Shown: positions 50,330-58,503 of the stretch, piece by piece
Position numbering within the stretch: the first letter of the stretch is position 1
Layout: every line of letters begins with the position of its first letter
NCBI RefSeq assembly: GCF_900177675.1
Contig: NZ_FXWM01000001.1
Span: 3,543,001 to 3,607,000, forward strand
Direction of reading: 5' to 3'
Length of the DNA stretch: 64,000 nt
Source of the DNA: Bacillus sp. OV166
GTDB taxonomy: Bacteria > Bacillota > Bacilli > Bacillales > Cytobacillaceae
Notes under the pieces: model-generated
Databases searched by the model: none
Seen by the model: the letters and a program-made list of their open reading frames with translations, nothing else
What the model was told of the DNA's origin: nothing
Program-made: the position numbers and the translations under genes

Positions 50330-51178
50330 ATGATAAGAAGCTTAATATTAATTGGTTTTACTTATTTAATCTTTCAAATGCATCTTACAGGGGATATTAA
50401 TAAATATATCAACATGAAATATTCTTATCTTTCTGCAACTGCTGGTTATGCGTTACTTGTATTAACGATTGTCCAAATCTTTATGCTCAGTAAAGGCGAG
50501 TCAAAAGATGCTGGCTGTGATCATGATCATTGTGGGCATAATCATTCAAAAGAGAATAAATGGTATAAAAAAGTTTTCATATATCCAATTTTCGCCTTTC
50601 CAATTATTTCAGGATTATTTTTTCCAATTGCAACACTTGATTCAAATATTGTAAAAGCAAAAGGATTTCATTTTCCCATTTACGATGAAGGAAAAGGCGA
50701 TTCCTTTATGCAACAGCAATTTTTGCGACCAGATACAAGTGTGTATTATGGGAAAGAAGATTATGATGTGTTAATGAAAAAGGAAAAGAAAAAGTATGTA
50801 AATAAAGAAACGATTGTCTTGAATGATAAGAATTATTTAAAAGGTATGGAAACTATTTATAACTTCCCTGGTGATTTTCTTGGAAAAGAAATCGAGTTTA
50901 AAGGTTTTGTTTTCAATGATTCAGAAACAATAAATAAGAACCAGATATTTGTGTTCCGCTTTGGTGTGATCCATTGTATTGCAGATTCAGGTGTCTTCGG
51001 AATGTTAGTTGAAATGCCTGATGGCAAGAAATTTAAAAACGATGAATGGGTAACTGTAAAAGGAAAAATATCAACAATCTATTATCAACCTTTTAAAACA
51101 AACATTCCCTATTTAAAGGTAGAAGATTGGTCGACTACTTCTGCTCCTAAAGAAGAGTATGTTTTTAGAGGATATTAA
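50330..51178 (+). CDS. TIGR03943/YcgQ-like protein, copy 1
   Basis: A 282-aa protein: two N-terminal helices, a Cys/His cluster CDHDHCGHNHS in the loop, a third helix, then an extracytoplasmic domain with the conserved FVFRFGVIHCIADSGVFG segment and a C-terminal W-V-x-V-K-G-x-I fold. Occurs with DUF318 permeases and is regarded as their partner subunit. The ATG at 50330 has AAGGAG; a GTG three codons earlier is in that site. Confidence 0.82.
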   Translation: MIRSLILIGFTYLIFQMHLTGDINKYINMKYSYLSATAGYALLVLTIVQIFMLSKGESKDAGCDHDHCGHNHSKENKWYKKVFIYPIFAFPIISGLFFPIATLDSNIVKAKGFHFPIYDEGKGDSFMQQQFLRPDTSVYYGKEDYDVLMKKEKKKYVNKETIVLNDKNYLKGMETIYNFPGDFLGKEIEFKGFVFNDSETINKNQIFVFRFGVIHCIADSGVFGMLVEMPDGKKFKNDEWVTVKGKISTIYYQPFKTNIPYLKVEDWSTTSAPKEEYVFRGY

Positions 51179-51208
51179 AAGAGCCACCGAATTCGGTGGC
51201 TCTTTCTA
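51178..51208 (+). terminator. terminator of the first pair
   Basis: AAAGAGCCACCGAATTCGGT continuing to GGCTCTTT: a perfect palindrome with T-rich end. Confidence 0.85.
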
Positions 51209-51212
51209 CTTG

Positions 51213-51252
51213 AAAACCTGAATTCAGAACGACAACTTGAATTCAGGTTTGA
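51213..51252 (-). terminator. hairpin downstream of znuA
   Basis: AAACCTGAATTC and GAATTCAGGTTT flank a 14-base loop, 30 bases after the znuA stop codon; a weak T tract on the minus strand. Confidence 0.5.
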
Positions 51253-51281
51253 CCTTTTTGTGATTTTTCGTTCGAGGAATA

Positions 51282-52220
51282 TTACTCTAAAATAGATGGT
51301 TTTAGTGCCTCAAGATTGTTTTTCATAACATCAATAAAGTCTAAACCTTTTTCTTGCTCTTCTTTAGTTAATCCTTCTAATGGATTTAAAACTTCAGTTG
51401 TAGCACCTATTTCATTAGCTAATGTCTGAGCCACTTTAGAAGAAGTAAGTCCCTCAAAATAAATTACCTTTACATTTTTCTTCTTCGTTACTTCTGCTAA
51501 TTCCTTCAATTTCCCTAGGGTTGGTTCTACATCTGGGGATAATCCAGCTATCGGAATTTGAGTTAACCCGTATTGTTTTGCTAAATATCCAAATGCTGCA
51601 TGTTGTGTTACAAATTCTTTTTTCTTCGCCTTATCAATTGTCTCCTTGTACAAGTGATCTAAATCAGCAAGTTGGGATTTAAAATTCTCTGCATTCCTTT
51701 CATACTGATTTTTATTGTTTGAATCTAGCTTTTCAATTGCTTTAGCAATTGTGTCGACCTCTTGCTGGGCTAACACGGGTGAAAGCCAAACATGGGGGTC
51801 TTTTGAAGATGCATGATCAGAATGATGTTCCTCCTCTGATTCTAATGCATTCATCAATTCAATCCCTTTTGAAGCTTCTACAACAGTTAAATTTGAATCA
51901 TTAATACTCTTTAATACTTTTTCAGTCCAGCTTTCAAAGTATCGGCTATTGTATATAAACATATCTGCATCTTGAATTTTTGCCATATCTTTTGCAGTTG
52001 GCTCCCAGTCATGTGGTTCTGCACCGTTCGGAATTAATAACTCAACATTTGCTGAATTGCCAGCCACTTTTTGGGTAAAATAATACATTGGATAAAACGT
52101 GGTGACAATTTGTAATTTTTTTGTACCTCCACTACCTTTTTCTCCTTTTGTCTGAACGGCATTGGAACAGCCGCTTATCATCATAAGAAAAATAATTAAA
52201 GCGCATATAAGTCTTTTCAT
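51282..52220 (-). CDS. znuA: zinc ABC transporter substrate-binding lipoprotein ZnuA/AdcA
   Basis: A 312-aa cluster A-I binding protein. Lipobox MISGC (Cys18). Metal ligands: His in GAEPHDWEPT, the DPHVWLSP His, TQHAAFGY His and a C-terminal Asp/Glu. A His/Glu-rich loop (EEEHHSDHASSKDPH) is typical of zinc-specific members. No znuB or znuC adjoins, so it must use a permease and ATPase encoded elsewhere. It is divergent from the second YcgR-like gene across a Zur-box-like site. Confidence 0.92.
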   Translation of the reverse strand: MKRLICALIIFLMMISGCSNAVQTKGEKGSGGTKKLQIVTTFYPMYYFTQKVAGNSANVELLIPNGAEPHDWEPTAKDMAKIQDADMFIYNSRYFESWTEKVLKSINDSNLTVVEASKGIELMNALESEEEHHSDHASSKDPHVWLSPVLAQQEVDTIAKAIEKLDSNNKNQYERNAENFKSQLADLDHLYKETIDKAKKKEFVTQHAAFGYLAKQYGLTQIPIAGLSPDVEPTLGKLKELAEVTKKKNVKVIYFEGLTSSKVAQTLANEIGATTEVLNPLEGLTKEEQEKGLDFIDVMKNNLEALKPSILE

Positions 52221-52318
52221 GATCTTTTTTCCTCTCCATACTAGTTTTTAATTAGGAATTATTACGATTTAAAACGAATAATTATTCCATATAATATTAG
52301 TTTATTAGATTTAACAAA

Positions 52319-52333
52319 TCGTAATCGTTACGA
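52319..52333. promoter_or_regulatory. Zur box
   Basis: TCGTAATCGTTACGA matches the Bacillus Zur consensus TCGTAATnATTACGA at 14 of the 14 defined positions except one (G for A). It lies between znuA and the second YcgR-like gene, 99 and 113 bases from their starts, so zinc-dependent repression of both directions is likely. Confidence 0.85.
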
Positions 52334-52445
52334 ATTGTATCTTATAACGATTCATTATTTATGTCAATATGAAATTTAATGAAATATTCTCAGATAAGTG
52401 CATATCAATATGAATGGGATGATAGATTTGAGGAGGTAATTTGCT

Positions 52446-53453
52446 ATGGCCTATTTAAATAAGCTGCTAAAGGATATCATTTGTATTCTATTATTTGGTT
52501 TATTCTTGATTCTCTTTCTTTTTGCTGAGGAAATTAAAAATATCTCTTTTTTTAATAGAATCCCAAGTTCTTTTTTTAATATCAATACGATTTTCCTGAG
52601 TATTATTTTAGAAGCTATTCCTTTTATTTTGTTAGGAGTATTTGTATCAGCCATTATTCAATCATTTGTATCTGAAAATGCAATTCGAAAGATGTTACCT
52701 CGTAATGCCTATTTAGCCGTCATACCCGCTGCATTGCTGGGAATAATCTTTCCCATTTGTGAATGTGCCATCGTTCCTGTGGTTCGCAGGTTAATAAAGA
52801 AAGGCATGCCATCCCACGTAGGCGTTGTGTTTATGCTTAGTGCTCCGATCTTAAACCCTGTCGTCTATGCGTCTACCTACTTCGCTTTTAAGAGTACACC
52901 CTATATTGCCAATGCCAGGATGGTTATAGGATTTATTAGTTCAATCATTATTGGATTAATCATTTACCGACGATTTAAGGGGGAAAATATTCTTAAAACA
53001 GTTAATGATGGTCCTCATGATGACCATCATCACCACCATACAAAAGGAAATAAACTTTTAGAAACCTTATATCATGCAAGTGATGAATTATTTGATACTG
53101 GAAAATATTTATTCATAGGAGCCTTCCTTGCAAGTTTATTTCAGACTTTTTTAGATCGCAATGTTCTCTTATCCATTGGGACAAGCACAAACTTAGAACC
53201 AGTGGTTATGATGGGGTTTGGCTATGTCCTTTCGGTGTGTTCTTCAGCGGATGCCTTTGTTGCTTCTTCATTCGGTTCTACCTTTACGGAAGGATCAATC
53301 CTTGCTTTTCTAGTCTTCGGCCCAATGATTGATATTAAAAACACTTTAATGTTGTTCGGGTATTTTAAGAAACGGTTTGTACTTTTCTTACTAATAGTAA
53401 CTCCAGTTGTCGTCTATTTGTCCGTCTATATATTTCAGCTATTTTTTATTTAG
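52446..53453 (+). CDS. YcgR/YraQ-type permease (DUF318/ArsP_1 family), copy 2
   Basis: A 335-aa paralogue of the protein encoded at 49430-50317, with an extra N-terminal helix. FPICECAIVPVVRRL and VCSSADAFVASSF, VFGPMIDIKN are conserved. The cytoplasmic loop is more His-rich (DGPHDDHHHHHTKGN). GAGGAGG precedes the ATG. It is the first gene after the Zur box. Confidence 0.85.
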   Translation: MAYLNKLLKDIICILLFGLFLILFLFAEEIKNISFFNRIPSSFFNINTIFLSIILEAIPFILLGVFVSAIIQSFVSENAIRKMLPRNAYLAVIPAALLGIIFPICECAIVPVVRRLIKKGMPSHVGVVFMLSAPILNPVVYASTYFAFKSTPYIANARMVIGFISSIIIGLIIYRRFKGENILKTVNDGPHDDHHHHHTKGNKLLETLYHASDELFDTGKYLFIGAFLASLFQTFLDRNVLLSIGTSTNLEPVVMMGFGYVLSVCSSADAFVASSFGSTFTEGSILAFLVFGPMIDIKNTLMLFGYFKKRFVLFLLIVTPVVVYLSVYIFQLFFI

Positions 53454-53464
53454 GAGATGCTTTT

Positions 53465-54403
53465 ATGAAGAAGACAAATGAAGTCTATAATTTCTCCTTC
53501 CATCACCTTATTAGGGGAATCATATTAATTGGATTTATGTTGCTTCTATTTAAATTACTTCTAACCGGTAATATTACACTTCTGATTGCACCGAAAATGA
53601 TTCGTTTTCTTTACTTTACTTTATTTGTCTTACTTATTCTGGGTGTTCTTTTGGTTATCCGAGGAACTTCGGATCATAAACATTCTTATCATTGTGATTG
53701 TGACGGGAATCATTCTTATCCTACTTCAACAGGTAAAAGTCTATTCCTTTATTTATTATTTGTTATTCCTATAAGCACGGGCTTTCTTTTTGCAAACAAT
53801 GTGCTGGATAGCTCCGTGGCGATGAACAGAACCATTAAACTTGGATCAAATTCTCAAGATACAAATCAAATCAAGACGGTTAAAAACAATAATAAACCGG
53901 AAAAATTAAATTCTACAAATGATAAGAATAAATCGAATTCCACGTCAAATACCAATGACTATCTCGATAATCAACCTGAGCCATTAACAGTAAAGGAATA
54001 CGACAATTTAAAAAATGACTTGTTAAAGTCAAAGATAATAAATATTAATGATCAGCTTTATGTTCCAATGATGAGTATCATCCAAGATAATCTACCAAGT
54101 ATGATTGGTAAAACGGTTTCAACAAAAGGATTTGTTTATAGGGAAAAGAATTTCATGCAAAATCAAATCATAGTTGCGCGATTTGGAATTTCTTGTTGTG
54201 TTGCAGATGCTTCAGTCTATGGAATTATGGCAAGTGGTAATTTAGCAGCCTTACCGAAAGATAAATGGGTACAAGTAACTGGTTTAATTGGGCAAACCCA
54301 ATATGATGGTGGTACGATCCCTATGATAAAAATAAAGCAGATTTCAAAAATTGCTGCTCCAAAGCAGCCTTATGTATTTGATGTTGGAGTGAAGATTGAT
54401 TAA
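53465..54403 (+). CDS. TIGR03943/YcgQ-like protein, copy 2
   Basis: A 312-aa paralogue of the protein at 50330-51178: helices, a Cys/His-rich loop (HKHSYHCDCDGNHS), a low-complexity Asn/Lys/Ser linker (about 135-175) not present in copy 1, and the C-terminal domain with IVARFGISCCVADASVYG. It follows the copy-2 permease by 11 bases, and is expected to act with it. Confidence 0.82.
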   Translation: MKKTNEVYNFSFHHLIRGIILIGFMLLLFKLLLTGNITLLIAPKMIRFLYFTLFVLLILGVLLVIRGTSDHKHSYHCDCDGNHSYPTSTGKSLFLYLLFVIPISTGFLFANNVLDSSVAMNRTIKLGSNSQDTNQIKTVKNNNKPEKLNSTNDKNKSNSTSNTNDYLDNQPEPLTVKEYDNLKNDLLKSKIININDQLYVPMMSIIQDNLPSMIGKTVSTKGFVYREKNFMQNQIIVARFGISCCVADASVYGIMASGNLAALPKDKWVQVTGLIGQTQYDGGTIPMIKIKQISKIAAPKQPYVFDVGVKID

Positions 54404-54440
54404 ACACAAAAAAAAGAGACTCACTGTCTCTTTTTTTTGT
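54404..54440. terminator. bidirectional terminator
   Basis: AAAAAAAGAGAC-TCACT-GTCTCTTTTTTT. Serves the zinc-island gene (plus) and the YmaF-like gene (minus). Confidence 0.88.
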
Positions 54441-54476
54441 TGAGAATAATTAATAATAAAAAATTTCCAGTGATTT

Positions 54477-54815
54477 TTATTTATTTCCTGGTGCAGGTTG
54501 GTCCACACCTCTTATATGGTGCTTATGCCCATCATTTTCTGTAGTATAAAAATCATAATGATGTACATGCATTCCATTTCCTACCGGAATAGCTGGACCG
54601 GAATATGCCTTATAATAATGGGTATGGCCATTTTCGAAAACAACATATCCCTCTGTAAAATGAATATGGTTTTGATCCTGAGTCTGGATTGGAGGCGAAG
54701 TAACATCTAAACACTGATGGACATGACCTGCAGCCACAGAAGTATAATCAACCGAACCATGATTATGGTTAGCCACAAACCCCTGAACAAAATCATCTTT
54801 ACTTACCTTACTCAC
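54477..54815 (-). CDS. YmaF-like His-rich protein
   Basis: A 112-aa protein with about 17 His in HxH and GHxH repeats (VANHNHG, AAGHVHQ, NHIHF, NGHTHYY, MHVHHYD, DGHKHHIRG). It resembles the YmaF family of Bacillus. The spacing suggests a beta-repeat that binds metal. Function unknown; its place beside the zinc genes fits metal binding. Start GTG, with AGGTGAGG close upstream. Confidence 0.7.
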   Translation of the reverse strand: MSKVSKDDFVQGFVANHNHGSVDYTSVAAGHVHQCLDVTSPPIQTQDQNHIHFTEGYVVFENGHTHYYKAYSGPAIPVGNGMHVHHYDFYTTENDGHKHHIRGVDQPAPGNK

Positions 54816-54855
54816 GTCCTCACCTCAGTTAATTTTTTGGGCTAATTTCGTTGTT

Positions 54856-54990
54856 TTATAGATTTTGTGCACGATTTACTAGTTGCTCGGTTAGCGATTC
54901 AGATCTTCCTGCGAATGATTCTGGAGCATCTAACATCTGATTAAACTTGTCGTTATATACATGAACTGGAAGTTGCGGCTGATTTTGTAT
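54856..54990 (-). CDS. possible 44-aa protein with non-standard start
   Basis: An open frame reading QNQPQLPVHVYNDKFNQMLD and ending VNRAQNL, stop at 54858-54856. AAAGGAGG lies six bases before an ATA codon at 54990; no ATG/GTG/TTG is near. Good ribosome site and protein-like composition, but no family. It is either a gene starting at ATA/ATC or a degraded one. Confidence 0.35.
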   Translation of the reverse strand: MQNQPQLPVHVYNDKFNQMLDAPESFAGRSESLTEQLVNRAQNL

Positions 54991-55151
54991 GATGAACCTC
55001 CTTTGCTGCTTTATTACTAATGATATTTACTTAATACTAGGAATATGTTTTGGACAACCAAAAACAAGATTTTATTTTTTAGACTTCAGCGGATTTATGG
55101 AAAAACAGGTACAAACCTAAAGCCTGTCTTAGTTGTTATACATATACACTG

Positions 55152-55432
55152 CTGACATGGCTCTTGTTCCTTCGCTTCAAAAAAGTCTTACCGAAAACTG
55201 TCCCTACTAAGGTAACTGGTTTGTCACTCCCTTCTTATCATCCTCTTAAGCCAAGTTCAATGAAACATGGTTCTGAGGAGGAACGTTCAAGGTTTATGCG
55301 CAACGTCCTACTATTTGTATTTGCTGTCCGTGTCAGCCTCTTTGTCGCTTCGTTTCTGGGCATTCCAGTCCCGCTTATGGCTGTTATTGGTTCGCTTGTC
55401 TTTTAAGATGGAGATGGGCTTATTTACATTTT
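55152..55432 (+). pseudogene. C-terminal fragment of an ArsB/NhaD-like anion permease
   Basis: The frame reads LTWLLFLRFKKVLPKTVPTK ... RVSLFVASFLGIPVPLMAV, then a TAA at 55404-55406. In the next frame LRWRWAYLHFK continues to a stop, as expected for this family, so a missing T at the T-run 55401-55404 is likely. Nothing of the ~350 N-terminal residues is present. The family call is moderate. Confidence 0.4.
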
Positions 55433-55571
55433 AAATAAGATTCTCATTACTTTACAAAAGATTAACATGGAATCCATTATTTCTTCGTATTAACAGCATA
55501 AAATGTAACTATAGCGATACCTATTCAATAGCTCTTCTTATAAGTACATTTTCTGACTAGGAGGAAGTTGC

Positions 55572-55673
55572 ATGTATAGTTTTCTAAATTTTCTGTTCTT
55601 AATGTATATCTCGGTTGCCTTTATAAGAATTTTTTATTACTCTTTCTTTAAAACAAAATCGAATAAACATTGA
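55572..55673 (+). CDS. 33-aa membrane micro-protein
   Basis: TAGGAGGAAGTTGC precedes ATG; the product MYSFLNFLFLMYISVAFIRI followed by FYYSFFKTKSNKH has one membrane helix and a basic end. No family recognised. The strong ribosome site is the main support. Confidence 0.45.
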   Translation: MYSFLNFLFLMYISVAFIRIFYYSFFKTKSNKH

Positions 55674-55802
55674 TTGCTACACCCAATCATTATCCATCAA
55701 CTTATCCACAAAGTTATCTATTCATTTCATGTCCTTCCCCTAAAATTACGCACCTGTGCCTATGTAGACTCTGTATATTTCCAACGGACTAATAAACACA
55801 AA
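55674..55802. other. no gene seen
   Basis: AT-rich sequence between the micro-protein and the teichuronic-acid operon terminator; no RNA or repeat recognised. Confidence 0.4.
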
Positions 55803-55833
55803 AAATAAGGAAACCCTTTTGGGTCTCCTACAA
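55803..55833 (-). terminator. tua operon terminator
   Basis: GGAGACCC-AAAA-GGGTTTCC on the minus strand (one G-T pair), then TTATTTTTT; 27 bases past the last gene. Confidence 0.75.
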
Positions 55834-55859
55834 TGGAAATAAACTAGGTTTGTTCTAAT

Positions 55860-57017
55860 CTAAACTAATTGGAACATATCCTCAAATACTTCGTTCCAAT
55901 TTTTTGTTTTAGCAAGTGTCTTACGTCTAAGGATATAGTTTTCGTGATTTTTGATGCTCTCTAAATGTTCACATGCACTGATAAATTGGCTAGAATCATT
56001 GGTATCTAAAAGAGCATATACAGACTGCTCAGCATATTTTTTAGTAGATGGCAAATGCATGCCAATTACAGACTTCCCCGCTGCTAAAAATTCAAATAAC
56101 TTTAATGGAAAGACCGCTTGGTTATACCGAGATGACTTGTAGGGCATAATTCCAATATCTATTAAGTTCATATATTTTGGAACCTCGGAAGGAGCGACAC
56201 TTCCAGTCCATAAAACATTCCGCTCAGTTAATAAATTTTTAAATTTAGGATGATCATTGGTACCATCTGGACCCACAAACAGAAAAATCCACTCACGCTT
56301 TTTTTGTGCTACTTCCTGGATCAAATCAAAATCCAGCTTAGGTTTAATTCCCCCGATAAAGCCTAAAACCGTTCCGTCAAAATGATCAGGTAGAATATGA
56401 TCCATTTTTGTCGGATAGTTTGCAAACCTATCAAATTCCACCCCATTTTCAAAGGTAAACACCTTTTCTTCAGTACCTAATTTTTCTATGATTCTTGTAC
56501 GTAAATAATCAGAGGTACAAAAAATCACATCTGCCCTATTAATAATCCGCTCTTCTGCAATTGATATGATATTTTTTCTAAAATTGGATAGGATAGAGTT
56601 TTTCCCATTAATAGGAGAGGTCCATAAATCACTGCAATCATAAACCACTTTATTCCAAGAAAAAAGGTTAGAAAGTGTTGGGAATCCAGGAAAGGTATAC
56701 CATAAATTAACAGTATACCTTTCCTTAGCTTTTTTTAAATATAATAGTAATGGCTGCAATTTTATTTTATGAAATGCATCGATATAGCGGCCAAACCGAA
56801 ACACTTTTTGTGGAAACAAATCTTGGATGGTCCACTGATATATTCCATTTGATAATCTTTTATTGTGCTTTTCTTTTTGGTTTGGTGTTGGACATAACCA
56901 GATTACTTCCTTTGTTTCAGGTTGATTTTGCAAATATTCTGCAAGCCGATGTCTACGATACCGAAGTTGATCTTGATCCCACTCACCTGTTGCCACAATG
57001 ATATGTATGCTTTTCAT
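55860..57017 (-). CDS. tuaH: glycosyltransferase TuaH-like
   Basis: A 385-aa GT-B glycosyltransferase. Nucleotide-sugar-side features: VLGFIGGIKPKLDFDLI, then EVPKYMNLIDIGIMPYK and FPLKLFEFLAAGKSVIG, the E-x7-E-like segment of GT4 enzymes. It ends the operon, as tuaH does in B. subtilis. The ATG at 57017 is nine bases from AAAGGG; an ATG three codons earlier abuts that site. Confidence 0.85.
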   Translation of the reverse strand: MKSIHIIVATGEWDQDQLRYRRHRLAEYLQNQPETKEVIWLCPTPNQKEKHNKRLSNGIYQWTIQDLFPQKVFRFGRYIDAFHKIKLQPLLLYLKKAKERYTVNLWYTFPGFPTLSNLFSWNKVVYDCSDLWTSPINGKNSILSNFRKNIISIAEERIINRADVIFCTSDYLRTRIIEKLGTEEKVFTFENGVEFDRFANYPTKMDHILPDHFDGTVLGFIGGIKPKLDFDLIQEVAQKKREWIFLFVGPDGTNDHPKFKNLLTERNVLWTGSVAPSEVPKYMNLIDIGIMPYKSSRYNQAVFPLKLFEFLAAGKSVIGMHLPSTKKYAEQSVYALLDTNDSSQFISACEHLESIKNHENYILRRKTLAKTKNWNEVFEDMFQLV

Positions 57018-57032
57018 TTGTCCCATCCCTTT

Positions 57033-57791
57033 CTAGATCCTTTTAACAACCGCATGCAAGGCATAATGAGAAAAACACCAAAATGCTTTTATAAAGTTTA
57101 GCTTTTCAACCTTGCGATACACAAACCAATTCATTTTTGCAGCTTTCCACTTGTTTCTCGAAATGGAAGGATTTCCTATCCGGTACTCGGCCAAATTTTC
57201 ATTTAACCCGTATGCAATAATGCCCTTTTTTAAAATGGCAAGCCAGGTGGCTAAATCCTGTCGTGTTCGTATGTTAGGCATTTGAATTTGACCGACAATG
57301 CTTCGATCAATCATTACTGTCAAACATCCTATTATAGTATTCTTTAACATATCATTGTACGAAACCTGCTTGGGAGCTCCTATCCGTTTGTTCAATTGTA
57401 CTCCTTCATTTGATACAAATTCGTAGCCTGTAAACGTAAAAGCATAATCGTTTGTTTGCATAAAATTAAGCTGTTTTTCCAATTTTTCTGGTTTCCAGCA
57501 ATCATCACTATCAAGAAATGCCACAAATCTGCCCTTTGCATGCTGCAAAGCAATGTTTCTTGCAACAGCAGCCCCACTATTCTGATTTAAATAAATAACA
57601 TGTATTCTTTCATCTATTTTTTCATAGAATTTTAATTTATCTGGTGTATCGTCAGTAGAACAATCATCTACAATAACCAATTCCCAGTTTTGAAAGGTTT
57701 GCTTTCGAACTGAATCAATTGTATTTTCTATAAACAAATTGGCATTATATGAAGGTGTTATAATTGAGATCAGTGGCTGCTGTGGACCCAT
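57033..57791 (-). CDS. tuaG: GT2 glycosyltransferase TuaG
   Basis: A 252-aa family-2 glycosyltransferase (GT-A). Motifs: IITPSYNANLFIENTIDSV, VDDCSTDDT and the DxD-type FLDSDDCW. Length equals that of B. subtilis TuaG. AGGAGG is six bases before the ATG. Adds a residue of the teichuronic-acid repeat; which sugar is unknown. Confidence 0.88.
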   Translation of the reverse strand: MGPQQPLISIITPSYNANLFIENTIDSVRKQTFQNWELVIVDDCSTDDTPDKLKFYEKIDERIHVIYLNQNSGAAVARNIALQHAKGRFVAFLDSDDCWKPEKLEKQLNFMQTNDYAFTFTGYEFVSNEGVQLNKRIGAPKQVSYNDMLKNTIIGCLTVMIDRSIVGQIQMPNIRTRQDLATWLAILKKGIIAYGLNENLAEYRIGNPSISRNKWKAAKMNWFVYRKVEKLNFIKAFWCFSHYALHAVVKRI

Positions 57792-57802
57792 AAAAAAACC
57801 TC

Positions 57803-58489
57803 CTATTCATATGACCCTTCCCGGAAAATTACGGGGAAAACTATCCAGAAAAAGCCTAGTGTTACGCCCAATAACACCCCTAAAACCGCTCTCTCTTTTG
57901 AGTTGAAGGCTCTATTTTCAGTATTACTTGCATTTTCATCTGCTTTTTTTATTAATAAAGCCGGTTTAATTTCATCTAGAGCTGTCTTCTGTTCATATAA
58001 GAATCGCTGATCTACTAATGCCTCTGGACCTACTTTTTCATTGTTTAATGATTCAATAGATTCCTGAATGATTTTCTGTTTTTGTTGGAACTTAGCTTGG
58101 TCATTGGCCATAAAGGCGCTTATGATTTCGTTAAGAACCTTAGCAGCGCTTTCTTTCGAATGATCGGAATACGAAAGTGTTATCATGTTATCCGTTCCTG
58201 CTGTTACATTTAATTTCGTACTTATTTCGTCATACTTTTCTTCCCATAGATCCGCAAAATGTTCTTTATAAAATCGGGCGCTAGTTAACAAAATAATGAC
58301 ACTTTTAGGATTATTTAACTCTGGGTATTTGTAGTTTCCAAGGGTAAGGGATGCTTCTACTGTATAACTTGATTCCTCTTTTCCTACCGGCAGCCACCAC
58401 CCCATCACTCCAAGCAAAACGGTTGTTGCTAATATTATTAGGATGTATTTGTTCATTCTGTCTTTTAAAGCTTGAATCATTTGTCCCAT
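57803..58489 (-). CDS. tuaF: Wzz-like chain-length protein TuaF
   Basis: A 228-aa protein with one helix near each end (IILATTVLLGVMGWW; VLGVLLGVTLGFFWIV) and an extracytoplasmic coiled part between, the layout of Wzz/polysaccharide co-polymerases. No kinase domain. AAGGAG precedes the ATG at 58489; the longer frame to 58588 overlaps tuaE and is rejected. Confidence 0.82.
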   Translation of the reverse strand: MGQMIQALKDRMNKYILIILATTVLLGVMGWWLPVGKEESSYTVEASLTLGNYKYPELNNPKSVIILLTSARFYKEHFADLWEEKYDEISTKLNVTAGTDNMITLSYSDHSKESAAKVLNEIISAFMANDQAKFQQKQKIIQESIESLNNEKVGPEALVDQRFLYEQKTALDEIKPALLIKKADENASNTENRAFNSKERAVLGVLLGVTLGFFWIVFPVIFREGSYE

Positions 58490-58503
58490 TTGAACCTTGC
58501 TCC

